A stretch of 64,000 nt of DNA, taken from contig MVIG01000010.1 in assembly GCA_002086835.1 (NCBI GenBank), forward strand, positions 62,001-126,000, written 5' to 3'. The translations under genes were made by a program, and so were the position numbers. How positions within the stretch are numbered: the stretch's first letter is position 1; the number at the start of each line of letters is the position of its first letter. Source of the DNA: Mycolicibacterium porcinum (GTDB lineage Bacteria > Actinomycetota > Actinomycetes > Mycobacteriales > Mycobacteriaceae). This document shows, piece by piece, positions 33,110-43,092 of the stretch. Under the pieces are notes generated by a model that did not search any database, had not been told where the DNA came from, and saw nothing but the letters and a program-made list of their open reading frames with translations.

Positions 33110-35059
33110 CTAATGGTGTGCCGCCTTGGCGTGACCGTGTGCGCAGGCGTCCGGCGGGGTGGGCGCCACGTCCAGCGCCGGGTTGCGGTCGAAGAACCCG
33201 AACGGCTTGAGCCAGAACGACACCACGTCCACGGGCATCACCGGCCAGTCCTCCGGGCGGGTGATGTGGTGGATGCCGAACACGTACCAGAGCACCACAT
33301 CGGTGTTGTCGATCGACCGGTCCGCCTTGGTCCACTCACCCAGCCCGGTGTCGGCCACCGACTGGTTGACGAACTCCCCCGCCGGCCAGCGTTCGTCAGG
33401 CCGGTTCGGGGTCACCCACAGCGTGTGGGTGATGACATTGGCGCGCTGCACCACCGGGGAGGCCGGATCGAACATCGCCGGGATCGCCCCGGTGGGGACG
33501 AGCTTGTAGGACGGGTGCGTGCCCAGACCGTTGACGACGTTGGTGTTGACCACCTTCCACGCCCGCTGGGTGGCGAAGCTGACATCCTGCTTGCCCTCCT
33601 GCTCGGTGCGCAACGCCTGGTTGTGCACCACCAGTGACAGGCCGTACGGATTGTCGGCGCCGATCGGTTCCGCGTACGACTCGGTCATGTAGACCGTGTT
33701 GTCGGTGCCGTCGACGTCGAGGTCCAACCGCGCGATCAGGAAATGCTGATGGAACGGTGCATACGTGCGCTCGTCGACAAGCGTGCCGTTCTTCGGCGTC
33801 GACCCGGCCGGGAACGGGGTGGTGACCATGATGCCCGTCGCGCGGACCTCGCACTCGATGTTGCCGTCCTGGTAGAGCCGCCAGTACACCAGGTACTCGT
33901 AGTTGGCCACCGTGACATGGAATGACAGTGTGAGCCTGCGCATCCTGCGCACCTCGGCACCGGCGTCGTGGTCGACGTGCTTCCACAGCACCGCGTTGTC
34001 TTCTTCGTGGATGCAGATCGCGTTGGTGATCGTGTACGGCTCACCCTTGCTGTCGTGCAGAACCGCGTCCAGATAGCGGATCTCACCGAGGCAGTCGCAG
34101 CCCAGCTCCAACGAGGTGGTCATGAAACCCAGACCCCACTCGCCGATGTCGAACGCGGTACGCCGGAAATGGTCGACCGAGGAATCCCGATAGGGCACCA
34201 CCATCTCGGCAAACGACATCCGGTGGGCCACCGAACGATTCGCCTCACCGTCGCGGTATCGCAGGCTGTGCAGCGTCATCCCCTCGCGGTGGTTGAAGCC
34301 GACCCGCAACGACCAGTTCTGCCACTGCAGCAGGTTGCCGTCCAGGGTGAACGACGGACCATCGGGCTGGGTGATGTTCAGCGGTTTGAGGGGCTCGCGG
34401 CGCCAGGACGACCGGATCCGGTCCGGGATGTGGTGCGGGACGTATTCACCCATCACATCGGGCATTCCGGGAGATGAGCCGTCGCCGGCGTTGTTTTCGA
34501 CCCGCAGCACCTCCATGCTGTTGACGTCGATCACGCAGTGCAGGCCGCTGACCGGGTGGGCGTACGGATTGGCCCCGGCGGCCTGTTTGTACCAGGTGTC
34601 CGACCATCCGATCCGGCGGTCGCGGTATTCGGGCGGCGCGACCGCGTCACCGTAGGTCCAGGTGTCCATGAACACGTTGTCGAGATCCGTGATCCCGCGT
34701 TTGGCGAGCGCGGCGATCACGTCGGGATGCCGGCGCAGCACTTCGTCGCATTCGACGAACTCGTCGACGGTGAAATTGGCCTGGACTCCGGGGACATGGT
34801 CGAAAGTCTCGACCATGTCGTCGGTCAGCGACACCACGCCCTTGTAGGTGGCGTTGGCCGATCGGTCCAGACAGATGACGGCCGCACGCCGGGCCGGCGT
34901 GGCCCCGCCGCCGTCGAAGTCGGCCAGTTCGGCCTTGGACGGCTCGACGAGTTCCACCGAGGCGATCCGCCACCCCTCCCCGACACCGTGCTCACGCCGC
35001 AATATCGCTGCTACCGCGCGAAACTCGTCGGCGGACAGCGGATCCAGGGGATAGTCCAC
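33110..35059 (-). CDS. Copper-containing primary amine oxidase
   Basis: A 649-residue copper amine oxidase. The topaquinone precursor is Tyr387 in NYEY, the catalytic base Asp304 in TAFDIGEWG, and copper ligands H437 and H439 (HQH) with a third His at 597/598 in FGIHHITRPEDWPVMP. These spacings agree with the Arthrobacter enzyme (D298, Y382, H431, H433, H592). The enzyme oxidises primary amines to aldehyde, NH3 and H2O2; TPQ forms by self-processing with Cu and O2. No signal peptide is seen, so cytoplasmic. Neighbours are the kinase fusion and a carboxylesterase. Confidence 0.95.
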   Translation of the reverse strand: MDYPLDPLSADEFRAVAAILRREHGVGEGWRIASVELVEPSKAELADFDGGGATPARRAAVICLDRSANATYKGVVSLTDDMVETFDHVPGVQANFTVDEFVECDEVLRRHPDVIAALAKRGITDLDNVFMDTWTYGDAVAPPEYRDRRIGWSDTWYKQAAGANPYAHPVSGLHCVIDVNSMEVLRVENNAGDGSSPGMPDVMGEYVPHHIPDRIRSSWRREPLKPLNITQPDGPSFTLDGNLLQWQNWSLRVGFNHREGMTLHSLRYRDGEANRSVAHRMSFAEMVVPYRDSSVDHFRRTAFDIGEWGLGFMTTSLELGCDCLGEIRYLDAVLHDSKGEPYTITNAICIHEEDNAVLWKHVDHDAGAEVRRMRRLTLSFHVTVANYEYLVYWRLYQDGNIECEVRATGIMVTTPFPAGSTPKNGTLVDERTYAPFHQHFLIARLDLDVDGTDNTVYMTESYAEPIGADNPYGLSLVVHNQALRTEQEGKQDVSFATQRAWKVVNTNVVNGLGTHPSYKLVPTGAIPAMFDPASPVVQRANVITHTLWVTPNRPDERWPAGEFVNQSVADTGLGEWTKADRSIDNTDVVLWYVFGIHHITRPEDWPVMPVDVVSFWLKPFGFFDRNPALDVAPTPPDACAHGHAKAAHH

Positions 35060-35124
35060 ACCGAATACGCAACCACACCCCGCCGATCCCCTGCAGCAAA
35101 TCGCTCAGAGTGACAGCGACGAAC

Positions 35125-36639
35125 TCAGCTCTCGGCGAGCGTGAACCCTTCCCAGGCCCGACGCCGCACCGCCCGCGGGTCGTACTCGACGCGCGGCCGG
35201 CGGTCGAACACGAACACCGCCCGGTCGTCGGTGTCGTACGCCGGCCAACCCGGTCCCGGGTCACCGGTCCGGGTGAACTCACGCCAGCGTCGCTGCACAT
35301 CGCGACTGACCCGCCGGGCCGATGTACGGTCGCCCACCGCGGTCAGCAGCGCGCCGTACGTCGTGTGGTACGTGTCGAACACGGCCAGCAACTCCATCGC
35401 GTGCGTCGCACCCAGCCCGGCCCAGTGCAGGGTCCGCGGCGCATAGTCGTAGCGGTACACATACGTGGGTGCGTGCCGGCTGTGCGCCTCGGCGATCTGC
35501 CAGGTGGCCGACGCGAACGCGAAGTCGCCGCCGAGCCGCACACACGCCGCACTGCTCGGATAGTCCGGGTAGGCCGCCATGATCCGCCGCCGCTCCTCGG
35601 GATCGGTACGGGCGAACAGCTTCTCGATCATCGGCTCGTTGGTCGGCAGCAACTGGAGGAACCGCGTGAACAGCCGCCCCTCGTCGGCGTTGTTACCGAC
35701 GATCAACGGAACCCGGTGCGCACTGCCCTCTGCCATCGCCGTGACCGGATCGACCGGTAGGTAGTCGGTGCCGAACGTCGGGCCGACCGGAAACGCGCCC
35801 GGCATGTCCGTCTGGCCACGCTGGATCATGGTTTCCAACGCTCGGCCCAGCTCGGCCGGTCGCGCGGACATCAGCGCCGCGGCTGCCGATCCCCCACCGG
35901 GACTAACCAAGTCGGCGAGCTGCTCGGCGATCCGGGCGGCGGCTTCCGCGGAGCTGACCATCCCGCTGGCGGGACTCTCCGAGATCACCCGGGCGAATAG
36001 TCCCTCGGCGTCGGGCACCGCGAGCAGGGTGGCGACTGCATGCGCACCCGCGCTCTCGCCGAAGATCGTCACGTTGTCGGGGTCGCCGCCGAACACCGCG
36101 ATGTTGTCGCGTACCCAGCGCAAGGCCAGCACCAGATCGCGCAGGAACAGGTTGTCCTCGATCGGATGTTCCGGTGTCGACAGCGACGACAGCTCGACAC
36201 ACCCGAGCATGCCGAGGCGGTAGTTGACCGAGACGAACACGCAGCCGCGACGGGCCAGCGCGGCACCGTCGTAGATGGGGGTGGCCGAGCTGCCCAGGAT
36301 GTAGCCGCCGCCGTGGACGAAGAACATCACCGGCAGCGGGCCTTCGGAGTCGTCGGGTTTCTCCGGCGCCACCACGTTGAGCGTCAGACAGTCCTCACTC
36401 ATCGGCTGGTGCTTGCCCACCCCGACGACCGTGTAGCGCCGTTGCTGAGGCGCGCAGTAGCCGAACCCGTGGCAGTAGCGCACCCCGGGCCATGGCTCGG
36501 CGGGTTCGGGCGCCCGCAGCCGCAGCCGGCCGACCGGCGGCTTGGCGTAAGGGATGGAGCGCCAACGGTGTACGCCATCACGGGTGAAGCCCTCGACGAT
36601 GCCGGTACTGATATTTGCCCGGACAGTCCGCTCGTGCAT
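35125..36639 (-). CDS. Type-B carboxylesterase (LipT-like)
   Basis: A 504-residue carboxylesterase. Oxyanion-hole motif FFVHGGGYILGS, nucleophile motif FGESAGAHAV, acidic member near NNADEGRLF and catalytic His probably in GATHAMELLAVF. The ATG at 36639 opens the conserved strand MHERTVRANISTGIVEGF; the open frame extends to 37170 over the divergent lipoprotein gene and is not coding there. Divergent neighbour order matches M. tuberculosis lipT (Rv2045c)-lppI. Substrate ester unknown. Confidence 0.9.
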   Translation of the reverse strand: MHERTVRANISTGIVEGFTRDGVHRWRSIPYAKPPVGRLRLRAPEPAEPWPGVRYCHGFGYCAPQQRRYTVVGVGKHQPMSEDCLTLNVVAPEKPDDSEGPLPVMFFVHGGGYILGSSATPIYDGAALARRGCVFVSVNYRLGMLGCVELSSLSTPEHPIEDNLFLRDLVLALRWVRDNIAVFGGDPDNVTIFGESAGAHAVATLLAVPDAEGLFARVISESPASGMVSSAEAAARIAEQLADLVSPGGGSAAAALMSARPAELGRALETMIQRGQTDMPGAFPVGPTFGTDYLPVDPVTAMAEGSAHRVPLIVGNNADEGRLFTRFLQLLPTNEPMIEKLFARTDPEERRRIMAAYPDYPSSAACVRLGGDFAFASATWQIAEAHSRHAPTYVYRYDYAPRTLHWAGLGATHAMELLAVFDTYHTTYGALLTAVGDRTSARRVSRDVQRRWREFTRTGDPGPGWPAYDTDDRAVFVFDRRPRVEYDPRAVRRRAWEGFTLAES

Positions 36640-36715
36640 GACCCGACCGTATCGAACTCGACGGGTGTCGATGGACAGGCGGTGGGCGTGACACGCGCCC
36701 GCTAGCCTTGCGGGT

Positions 36716-37432
36716 ATGCGCACCGTTGTGACTGTTGGGGCTGCTGTGCTTTCGGCGGCTCTGGTGGCGGCCTGCTCGTCGGGAGGGGGGCACGAGTCGC
36801 AACCGACTTCGCAGCCCCGGATGTCGATGCCGGCCGGCGCCCCACACACCAAGACCACCACGCCCACCACGACGACAACCTCACCGATGCCCACCACGGC
36901 ACCGGCCGCCGGGACCCCCATGAACCGGGTGATCAAGTGGGTGGAGGCAGGCACCCCGGTCGACGCGTCCGGCTTCCACACCGCCACGCGCGACGGGCAG
37001 TCCACCAGCCTCGGCGAGGACGTCGCGTTCGTCGCACCCTCGGGCACCGCACGCTGCGCGACCGACAAGAACGTCAACGGCCAATTGGCGTGCCTGATCA
37101 AGGCCGACGATCTGCCGTCGAAGCCGGCCGACGTCGAGGGCCAGTGGATCCCCGGCTGGGTGGATTTCACCGGGGAGACGGTGGATATCGGCTCGCTGCA
37201 CGGTGATCCGGGCCGATTCGGCTACGGTGACGGCGCCAAACTGGACGAGGGCAAGTCACTGGCCTTCGGCGACTACCGGTGCCGCGCCGATGCCACCTCT
37301 CTGGTGTGCGTCAACTACGCGCACCAGTCGGGAGTGCTGCTGAACTCCTCCGGGGTCGAACCCCTTGGCTGCCTCAAGCCGGTCCCGCCGCCGGTCGGCG
37401 TCGGGCGTCAGCTGGGGTGTCCGCCCGACTAG
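36716..37432 (+). CDS. lppI: LppI-like lipoprotein
   Basis: A 238-residue lipoprotein: signal sequence with lipobox LVAAC (Cys about residue 20), a Thr/Pro-rich linker (TTTPTTTTTSPMPTTAPA) and a Cys-containing globular domain (ARCATD, LACLI, YRCRAD, LVCVN, LGCLKP, LGCPPD). The six later cysteines suggest three disulfides outside the membrane. TAGCCT ends 7 nt before ATG 36716, so leaderless. Position next to the lipT-like gene and before the rbpA region matches Rv2046. Function unknown. Confidence 0.82.
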   Translation: MRTVVTVGAAVLSAALVAACSSGGGHESQPTSQPRMSMPAGAPHTKTTTPTTTTTSPMPTTAPAAGTPMNRVIKWVEAGTPVDASGFHTATRDGQSTSLGEDVAFVAPSGTARCATDKNVNGQLACLIKADDLPSKPADVEGQWIPGWVDFTGETVDIGSLHGDPGRFGYGDGAKLDEGKSLAFGDYRCRADATSLVCVNYAHQSGVLLNSSGVEPLGCLKPVPPPVGVGRQLGCPPD

Positions 37433-37770
37433 CGCCAGCCGTCGGCCGCCTTGGCGGCCTCCATCAGCGCGTCGCAGAGCTGCCGCAGTTCGTCTGCCCC
37501 GGCGCCCTCGTCCACCGCGATGGCGACATCCTCGGCCGCACACCTGACCTGGTACACCCGGTCGGACAGTTGGGCCGCCTCGTCGGCGGTGAGCACCACC
37601 GAGTCGGGGGCCAGTGAGGTGCCCTTGACCATGGCGCGTTGTTCGTAGGCCCGCTGCCGGCAGGACTGCCGGCAGTATTGGCGACGCCTGCCCATCTGCG
37701 CGTCGGCAACCTCACGCCCGCACCACCGACACGGCTGAGGACGGTCGCGTCTGCGGATGCCGGTCGCCAT
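37429..37770 (-). CDS. Small zinc-ribbon protein (Rv2049c-like)
   Basis: A 113-residue protein. N-terminus has four Cys/His-type zinc ligands (CRWCGR and YCRQSC) in a basic context, then a helical C-terminal part (VVLTADEAAQLSDRVYQVRCAAEDVAI). TACAGT ends 8 nt before ATG 37770. It overlaps the convergent lppI stop by 4 bp. Counterpart of M. tuberculosis Rv2049c by position, beside rbpA. DNA- or RNA-binding is possible but unproven. Confidence 0.75.
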   Translation of the reverse strand: MATGIRRRDRPQPCRWCGREVADAQMGRRRQYCRQSCRQRAYEQRAMVKGTSLAPDSVVLTADEAAQLSDRVYQVRCAAEDVAIAVDEGAGADELRQLCDALMEAAKAADGWR

Positions 37771-37827
37771 GGCTCACGACTGTAGACTGCCCGGGGCCTC
37801 GACCCGCGTATCATCAATGGTCGAGTC

Positions 37828-37854
37828 GGGAACTTGGCAACGCCGAGCAGCGTT
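37828..37854 (+). promoter_or_regulatory. ECF-sigma-type promoter of rbpA
   Basis: GGGAAC (37828-37833), 17-bp spacer, CGTT (37851-37854). This fits the mycobacterial SigE/SigH-family consensus GGGAAC-N16/17-CGTT. It ends about 40 bp upstream of the rbpA start. rbpA homologues are under stress sigma control in other actinobacteria. Confidence 0.7.
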
Positions 37855-37894
37855 GATACATCCGGACAAAAACGCCAAATAAGGAGTGTTGACG

Positions 37895-38233
37895 ATGGCT
37901 GATCGCGTCCTGAGAGGCAGTCGCCTCGGAGCCGTGAGCTACGAGACCGACCGCAACCATGACCTTGCGCCGCGTCAGGTGGCCCGCTACCGCACCGAGA
38001 ACGGTGAAGAGTTCGACGTCCCGTTCGCCGACGACGCCGAGATCCCCGGCACCTGGCTGTGCCGGAACGGGCTCGAGGGAACCCTGATCGAGGGCGACGT
38101 GCCGGAGCCCAAGAAGGTCAAGCCGCCGCGTACCCACTGGGACATGCTGCTGGAGCGTCGCTCCGTCGAGGAGCTCGAAGAGCTGCTCAAGGAACGTCTC
38201 GACCTGATCAAGACCAAGCGCCGCGGCAGCTGA
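37895..38233 (+). CDS. rbpA: RNA polymerase-binding protein RbpA
   Basis: A 112-residue actinobacterial RbpA. Binds sigma-A/B and RNA polymerase to stabilise the open complex; linked to rifampicin tolerance. Core barrel YETDRNHDLAPRQVARYRTENGEEFDVPFADDAEIPGTWLCRNG, basic linker KKVKPPRTHWDMLLERRS (DNA contact) and the sigma-interaction helix VEELEELLKERL are all present. AAGGAG lies 8 nt before ATG 37895. A stress-sigma-type promoter precedes it and a strong bidirectional terminator follows. Confidence 0.97.
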   Translation: MADRVLRGSRLGAVSYETDRNHDLAPRQVARYRTENGEEFDVPFADDAEIPGTWLCRNGLEGTLIEGDVPEPKKVKPPRTHWDMLLERRSVEELEELLKERLDLIKTKRRGS

Positions 38234-38251
38234 CCCACGCAAGAAACGCGA

Positions 38252-38291
38252 AAAAACCGCGATATGCCCCGGTGGGCATATCGCGGTTTTT
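38252..38291. terminator. Bidirectional intrinsic terminator between rbpA and ppm1
   Basis: A perfect 18-bp stem (38252-38269 with 38274-38291) around CGGT, with five A on one side and five T on the other, so it can end rbpA on the plus strand and ppm1 on the minus strand. Confidence 0.92.
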
Positions 38292-38302
38292 CACATCTGG
38301 GG

Positions 38303-39109
38303 TTAGCGGACCACGCCCCTGGCCCGGTCCAGGCGGCCACGGATCCCCCACTCCGCGACCTTGAACATCGCCTCGCGGATGTTGGAACCGCTCATCTTGG
38401 AGACCCCGAGTTCACGTTCGGTGAACGTGATGGGCACCTCGACGACCTTGAACCCGTTGTTGATCGCGCGCCAGGTCAGGTCGATCTGGAAGCAGTAGCC
38501 CTTGGAGTCGACCGCGGACAGGTCGATCTTCTCCAGCACCTCGCGCCGGTAGGCGCGGTACCCCGCGGTGATGTCGTGGATGCCGACACCGAGCAGCAGC
38601 CGGGAGTAGGTGTTGGCGGTCTTCGACAGCACCAGCCTGCGCACGGGCCAGTTACGCACCGTGCCGCCGGAGACGTACCGCGAACCGATGGCCAGATCCG
38701 CCCCGGCGTCAACGGCGTCGAGCAGCCGGCTCAGCTCCTCGGGTGCGTGACTGCCGTCGGCGTCCATCTCGACCAGGACCGAATACCCGCGCCCGAGCCC
38801 CCAGGCGAAACCGGCCAGATACGCCGCTCCGAGACCGGCTTTGCTGGTCCGGTGCATCACGTGGATCCGATCCGGGTCGGCCAGGGCCAGCTCATCGGCC
38901 AGCTGACCGGTGCCGTCGGGACTGCCGTCGTCGACCACGAGGATGTGCACCTCGGGGCTGGCGTGGTGGACACGCCCGACGATCAGCGGCAGGTTCTCCC
39001 GCTCGTTGTAGGTGGGAATGATCACCAGGGTGCGCTGACTCGGGCGTTCACCGTCCTGGCGAGGGCTGGATCCCCCCTGCCGCTGCGCTCCGTCACCAGG
39101 GACTGTCAT
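38303..39109 (-). CDS. ppm1: Polyprenol monophosphomannose synthase
   Basis: A 268-residue GT2 glycosyltransferase. GDP-mannose:polyprenol-phosphate mannosyltransferase that provides the mannose donor for PIM/LM/LAM and protein mannosylation. Motifs: [36 protein letters not shown], and [15 protein letters not shown]; the C-terminus carries the family-typical [18 protein letters not shown]. In M. tuberculosis this domain is fused to Lnt; here, as in M. smegmatis, it is a separate gene 9 bp downstream of lnt. It may still need Lnt for stability or localisation. Confidence 0.95.
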   Translation of the reverse strand: MTVPGDGAQRQGGSSPRQDGERPSQRTLVIIPTYNERENLPLIVGRVHHASPEVHILVVDDGSPDGTGQLADELALADPDRIHVMHRTSKAGLGAAYLAGFAWGLGRGYSVLVEMDADGSHAPEELSRLLDAVDAGADLAIGSRYVSGGTVRNWPVRRLVLSKTANTYSRLLLGVGIHDITAGYRAYRREVLEKIDLSAVDSKGYCFQIDLTWRAINNGFKVVEVPITFTERELGVSKMSGSNIREAMFKVAEWGIRGRLDRARGVVR

Positions 39110-39118
39110 GTGGCTCCT

Positions 39119-40990
39119 TCATCGTCGCGGGCCTTCGCCGGTGCGACGCCTCAACATTCTTTGCACGAACCCTCCATTGTGCAGTATTGCGGCCAGCAAC
39201 GCCCCAAATCCAATCGTGACCAGCACCACCTGCAGGGCCGGCCCCCACTCGGTGGCCGGCGTCACATCTGACTTCAGCCGGATCTGCATGTCCAGATAGG
39301 CGGGCTGGAAGAACTCGGTGCGGGCCAGTTCGCGTCCGTCCGGGGCGATCATCGCACTGATGCCGGTCGTCCCGGCGACCACGAGGTACCGGTCGTGCTC
39401 GACGGCCCGGAGTTTGCCGAACGCCAGCTGCTGGGCGCTCATGTTCTCGTCGAACGTGGCGTTGTTGGTCGGCACCGTCAGCACCTGCGCGCCACCGAGC
39501 ACCGACTCCCGCGCGGCCCGGTCGAAGATCACCTCCCAGCAGGTGGTCACCCCGATCGGCACCCCGGCGGCGTGGACGACGCCGTTGCCCTCACCCGGCA
39601 CGAAGTAGCCGGCCCGGTCCGCGTACGACGACAGGTGTTTGAAGAAGCTGCGCCACGGCAGGTATTCGCCGAACGGCTGCACGATCTTCTTGTCGTGGCG
39701 CTCACCCGGCCCGTGCTCGGGATCCCAGGCGATCACGGTGTTGGTGGCCACCGGATTGTCCGCGGTGTAACCGTCGGCCTTGGTGACGGTCCCGACCAGG
39801 ATCGGGGCCCCGATGGCATCGGCTGCCGCGGTGATCTGTGCGGCGGCGTCGGCGTTGGCCAGCGGATCGATGTCGGAGGCGTTCTCGGGCCAGACCACGA
39901 ACATCGGCTGCGGAGCCCGGCCCGCGCGGACATCGTCGGCCAGCCGCTGAGTCTGTCTCACATGGTTGTCGAGCACGGCGCGGCGCTGGGCATTGAATTC
40001 CAGACCGAGTCTCGGCACATTGCCCTGCACAGCGGCCACCGTGACCGTCTGCTCGTCGCCCGCGCCGGTTCCGGAGTGCCGGACCTGCGGCCACAGCAGT
40101 GCCGTGGCCAGCAGCACCACGGTGATGCTCAGGCCGGGCAGCATGACCGCGGGCGCCGGGAAGCCCGGCTTGTGGCCGTGATGCCACCACTGCACGATCT
40201 CGTACGCCAGCAACGTCGCGCTGAAACCGACCAGGGCCACCGCGAGCGACACCAGCGGGGCGCCACCCAACCGCGCAAGGGCCAGCAGCGGCCCGTTGGT
40301 CTGCCCGAAACCCAGCACACCCCAGGGAAATCCACCGAAGGGCACGGTCGATTTGAGCCATTCCTGGCTGACCCACAGCGCGGCGAACCACAGCGGCCAG
40401 CCGGGCAATCGCCTGACGGGGACCGCGGCCAGGCCGAACAGCCCGCAGAACACGGCCTCCATGGCGGCCAGTGCCAGCCACGGCACCGCCCCGACCAAAC
40501 CGCTGATCCACGGCAGCAACGGGATGTAGAACGCCAGACCGAACAGGAATCCGTAGCCGAACCCACCCGCGAGGGTGGTGGAGCGCCGGGTCAGCACCCA
40601 GCCGATCAACGCCAGCCCGACGAACGCCGCCCACCACCAGCCGGTGGGCGGGTAGCTCAGGCACAACGCGAGCCCGCCGCCGACCGATGCGCTCAGCGGC
40701 GCCCAGCGCGCGGCTGCGGCGCGGCCGAACCTCGACGCCCAGGACGCCACCACAGACCATCGATCCGGGGTGCCCGCCGCGGTCAGGCGATACTCACGCT
40801 CCTCGGGTTCGTCGTCGGGATCGATGTCGGCCACCGGATCGCCGGTGACGTCCTCGTCCAGCTCTTCGAAAGCCTCGTCATCGAGTGCGTCGAGTTCCGC
40901 GAGCTCGTCCTCCTCGACGGCCGGGATCACGTCGGTGACCTCGTTGGGACGGGGCCGTTCGGGTCTGCGCCGGGGACGGTCAGTGCCCAT
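39119..40990 (-). CDS. lnt: Apolipoprotein N-acyltransferase
   Basis: A 623-residue Lnt. About 85 N-terminal cytosolic residues are strongly acidic ([26 protein letters not shown]), then roughly six to seven membrane helices, then a nitrilase-like periplasmic domain with the triad Glu ([10 protein letters not shown]), Lys ([14 protein letters not shown]) and Cys ([11 protein letters not shown]), and a final helix. It adds the third acyl chain to lipoproteins. ATG 40990 is used; the frame is open to 41293 but that part lies over the amidohydrolase gene. Overlaps that gene's 3' end by 11 bp; ppm1 follows 9 bp later. The acidic segment may mediate contact with Ppm1. Confidence 0.93.
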   Translation of the reverse strand: MGTDRPRRRPERPRPNEVTDVIPAVEEDELAELDALDDEAFEELDEDVTGDPVADIDPDDEPEEREYRLTAAGTPDRWSVVASWASRFGRAAAARWAPLSASVGGGLALCLSYPPTGWWWAAFVGLALIGWVLTRRSTTLAGGFGYGFLFGLAFYIPLLPWISGLVGAVPWLALAAMEAVFCGLFGLAAVPVRRLPGWPLWFAALWVSQEWLKSTVPFGGFPWGVLGFGQTNGPLLALARLGGAPLVSLAVALVGFSATLLAYEIVQWWHHGHKPGFPAPAVMLPGLSITVVLLATALLWPQVRHSGTGAGDEQTVTVAAVQGNVPRLGLEFNAQRRAVLDNHVRQTQRLADDVRAGRAPQPMFVVWPENASDIDPLANADAAAQITAAADAIGAPILVGTVTKADGYTADNPVATNTVIAWDPEHGPGERHDKKIVQPFGEYLPWRSFFKHLSSYADRAGYFVPGEGNGVVHAAGVPIGVTTCWEVIFDRAARESVLGGAQVLTVPTNNATFDENMSAQQLAFGKLRAVEHDRYLVVAGTTGISAMIAPDGRELARTEFFQPAYLDMQIRLKSDVTPATEWGPALQVVLVTIGFGALLAAILHNGGFVQRMLRRRTGEGPRR

Positions 40991-42575
40991 GGATGACGGC
41001 ACCCCGGTGAACGGTCTGACGGCACCGCGGCAGCTCCGCATCGGGAGCCAGCCTCGGCAGGGCAGGCACCCGCGAGCGCGGATCGGTGGACCATCGCTGG
41101 ACGGCGTTGGCCGGCGCGCTGACCTCCAGGTCGTCGGCGTCCCACACCGCGTAGCTGGCCGGGGCCCCAGGAGTGAGTGTGCCGGTGACGCCGTCGCGCA
41201 CCCCACCGGCGCGCCACCCACCGCGGGTGGCCGCAGCGAACGCGGCCCGAGCCGAAATGGCGCTGCCCGCGCTCTGGTGCGAGACCGCGGCACGCACGGT
41301 TTGCCAGGGGTTCATGCTGGTGACCGGGGTGTCGGAGCCGAAAGCGAGGGGCACGCCTTCGGATGCTAACAGTGCAAACGGGTTGAGCCGGTGAACACGA
41401 TCAAGCCCGAGACGCTGGGCATACATGCCATCGTCCCCACCCCACAGGGCGTCGAAGTTGGGCTGCATGCTGGCCATCACGCCCCAGGACCCCAATTGGG
41501 CCGCCTGTTCGGCGTTGACCATCTCCAGATGCTCAAGACGGTGCCCGCAGCGGGCCACCGCCGGTCCGCCCAATCGCTGTGCGGCCGCCGCGAATCCGTC
41601 GACGACCGCGGCGACGGCGGCGTCACCGATGACGTGGAACCCGGCCGGAATGCCGGCCTCGGTGCAGGCCCGCACATGCCTGGTGATGACCTCGACATCG
41701 AGGTAGCGGTTGCCGCAGGTGTCGGGAGCGTCGTGGTACGGCGCGTGCAGCCACGCGGTGCGCGAGCCGAGGGCACCGTCGACGAACAGGTCGCCGGCCA
41801 GACCACGGGCACCGGTCTCGGCGATCAGGTGACGGGCGTGCTCGGCGTCTCGGGCCGGTTCACCCCAGTATCCGATGACCTCCACGCCGTGCTCCAGGGC
41901 GCGCAGTTCCTGCCAGTCCAGCAGGCCGCCGATCTGCGGGCCGGCGCACTCGTGGACCGCGGCGATGCCCATCGCGGCGGCATGATCGAGGGCCGCGACG
42001 CGGGCGGCGTGCCGTTGCTGCGGAGTCAGCTGGTCCCGGGCGGCGGCGCGCACCAGGTGATGCGCGTCGGCGCTCAGCGCGCGCTGCGGGTCGAACCCGG
42101 CGGCCTCGGCGAGGGCGGGCACCAGGCGGCGGAGCGCGGTGGTCGCGGCAGCCGAGTGCACGTCGACCCGGGCCAGATAGGCCGGCCGATCCCCCAGCAC
42201 CGCGTCGAGGTCCGCGGTGCTCGGGCCGGTGCGCTCGGGCCAACCCGACTCGTCCCAGCCGTGCCCCCACACGGGACCCTCCGGGTGCCGGTGCGCGTAC
42301 TCGGCCACCAGGCGCAGGCAGTGTTGCAGCGAGGTGGCGCCGCGTAGGTCCAGCCCGTCCAGGTTGAGCCCGGTGGCGGTCAGGTGGACGTGGCTGTCGA
42401 CGAATGCGGGTGCGACGAACCCGCCATCCAGGTCGACCAGCTCGGCGTCGGGGAACTGCGCGCGGCCGATGTCGTCGGTACCCAGCCACGCCACTATCCC
42501 GTCGCGGACGGCGAATGCGGTCGCGTCGGGATAGCTGGGGCTGTGGATGCGCCCGTTGATCAGAAGTGTGGTCAA
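40980..42575 (-). CDS. YtcJ/NfdA-type amidohydrolase
   Basis: A 531-residue metal-dependent amidohydrolase of the YtcJ/exoenzyme regulatory type. HxH of the metal site in [10 protein letters not shown], later His in [11 protein letters not shown] and HRLEHLEMV, and the Asp motif [13 protein letters not shown]. Family members hydrolyse formamides, imidazolones or aryl amides; the substrate here is unknown. Located between fxsA (16 bp) and lnt (overlap), so probably part of the long minus-strand operon. An orthologue in the same place in M. tuberculosis (Rv2052c region) suggests conservation. Confidence 0.85.
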   Translation of the reverse strand: MTTLLINGRIHSPSYPDATAFAVRDGIVAWLGTDDIGRAQFPDAELVDLDGGFVAPAFVDSHVHLTATGLNLDGLDLRGATSLQHCLRLVAEYAHRHPEGPVWGHGWDESGWPERTGPSTADLDAVLGDRPAYLARVDVHSAAATTALRRLVPALAEAAGFDPQRALSADAHHLVRAAARDQLTPQQRHAARVAALDHAAAMGIAAVHECAGPQIGGLLDWQELRALEHGVEVIGYWGEPARDAEHARHLIAETGARGLAGDLFVDGALGSRTAWLHAPYHDAPDTCGNRYLDVEVITRHVRACTEAGIPAGFHVIGDAAVAAVVDGFAAAAQRLGGPAVARCGHRLEHLEMVNAEQAAQLGSWGVMASMQPNFDALWGGDDGMYAQRLGLDRVHRLNPFALLASEGVPLAFGSDTPVTSMNPWQTVRAAVSHQSAGSAISARAAFAAATRGGWRAGGVRDGVTGTLTPGAPASYAVWDADDLEVSAPANAVQRWSTDPRSRVPALPRLAPDAELPRCRQTVHRGAVIHGH

Positions 42576-42591
42576 GCTTCTCGAGTGGCGG

Positions 42592-43086
42592 TTAGGCCTT
42601 GGGAGGCAGGCGGTACGGATCGACGTCGTTGACGTCGATTACTTCGCCGTCAATGTAGTCGCCTGCCCCGTACCGATAACCGGCGGTCCCGGTGGTTGCG
42701 CCGTAGCCGGCCGGCGCCGCGACGATGATCGGCATCCGCCGGGCGACCAGTCCCGTGAGCACCGGCCGGGCGGCCGCGCGGGTGGGCGGCAGCAGCAACA
42801 ACGCGCCGAGAACCGAGCTGGCCAGGCCGGGGATCACCATCAACACGGTGCCCAGCGCCACCAGCACGCTGTCGGACACCGCGCCCTGAGGGTCGGACAG
42901 CCCACCGGACAGTCCGGCGCGCAATCGGCGGATCTGCCGGTTGAGCTGCGAACCCGCCAGCACCAGCCCGATCACGAACGAAGCCAGCAGCAACAGCACG
43001 GTGTAGCCGAACCCGATGGTCGCCACCAGGGCGACCATCACCGCCATCTCGACGAGGAGATAGATCAGAAACAGCCGCTTTGCCAT
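42592..43086 (-). CDS. fxsA: FxsA-family membrane protein
   Basis: A 164-residue FxsA. Two clear N-terminal membrane helices (RLFLIYLLVEMAVMVALVATIGFGYTVLLLLASFVIGLVLAG), the FxsA core including GALLLLPPTRAAARP and a soluble C-terminal tail with GDYIDGEVIDVNDVDPY. E. coli FxsA affects phage T7 exclusion by F plasmid; its normal role is not known. Lies 6 bp after a PPOX gene and 16 bp before the amidohydrolase in the same operon. Confidence 0.92.
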   Translation of the reverse strand: MAKRLFLIYLLVEMAVMVALVATIGFGYTVLLLLASFVIGLVLAGSQLNRQIRRLRAGLSGGLSDPQGAVSDSVLVALGTVLMVIPGLASSVLGALLLLPPTRAAARPVLTGLVARRMPIIVAAPAGYGATTGTAGYRYGAGDYIDGEVIDVNDVDPYRLPPKA

Positions 43087-43092
43087 GCCTGC

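Noticed and set aside
31589..33637. 682-codon frame antisense to the kinase fusion and amine oxidase genes
   Set aside because: Shadow frame over two well-supported genes.
39395..40996. 533-codon frame antisense to lnt
   Set aside because: Shadow frame; lnt has a complete catalytic triad and membrane topology.
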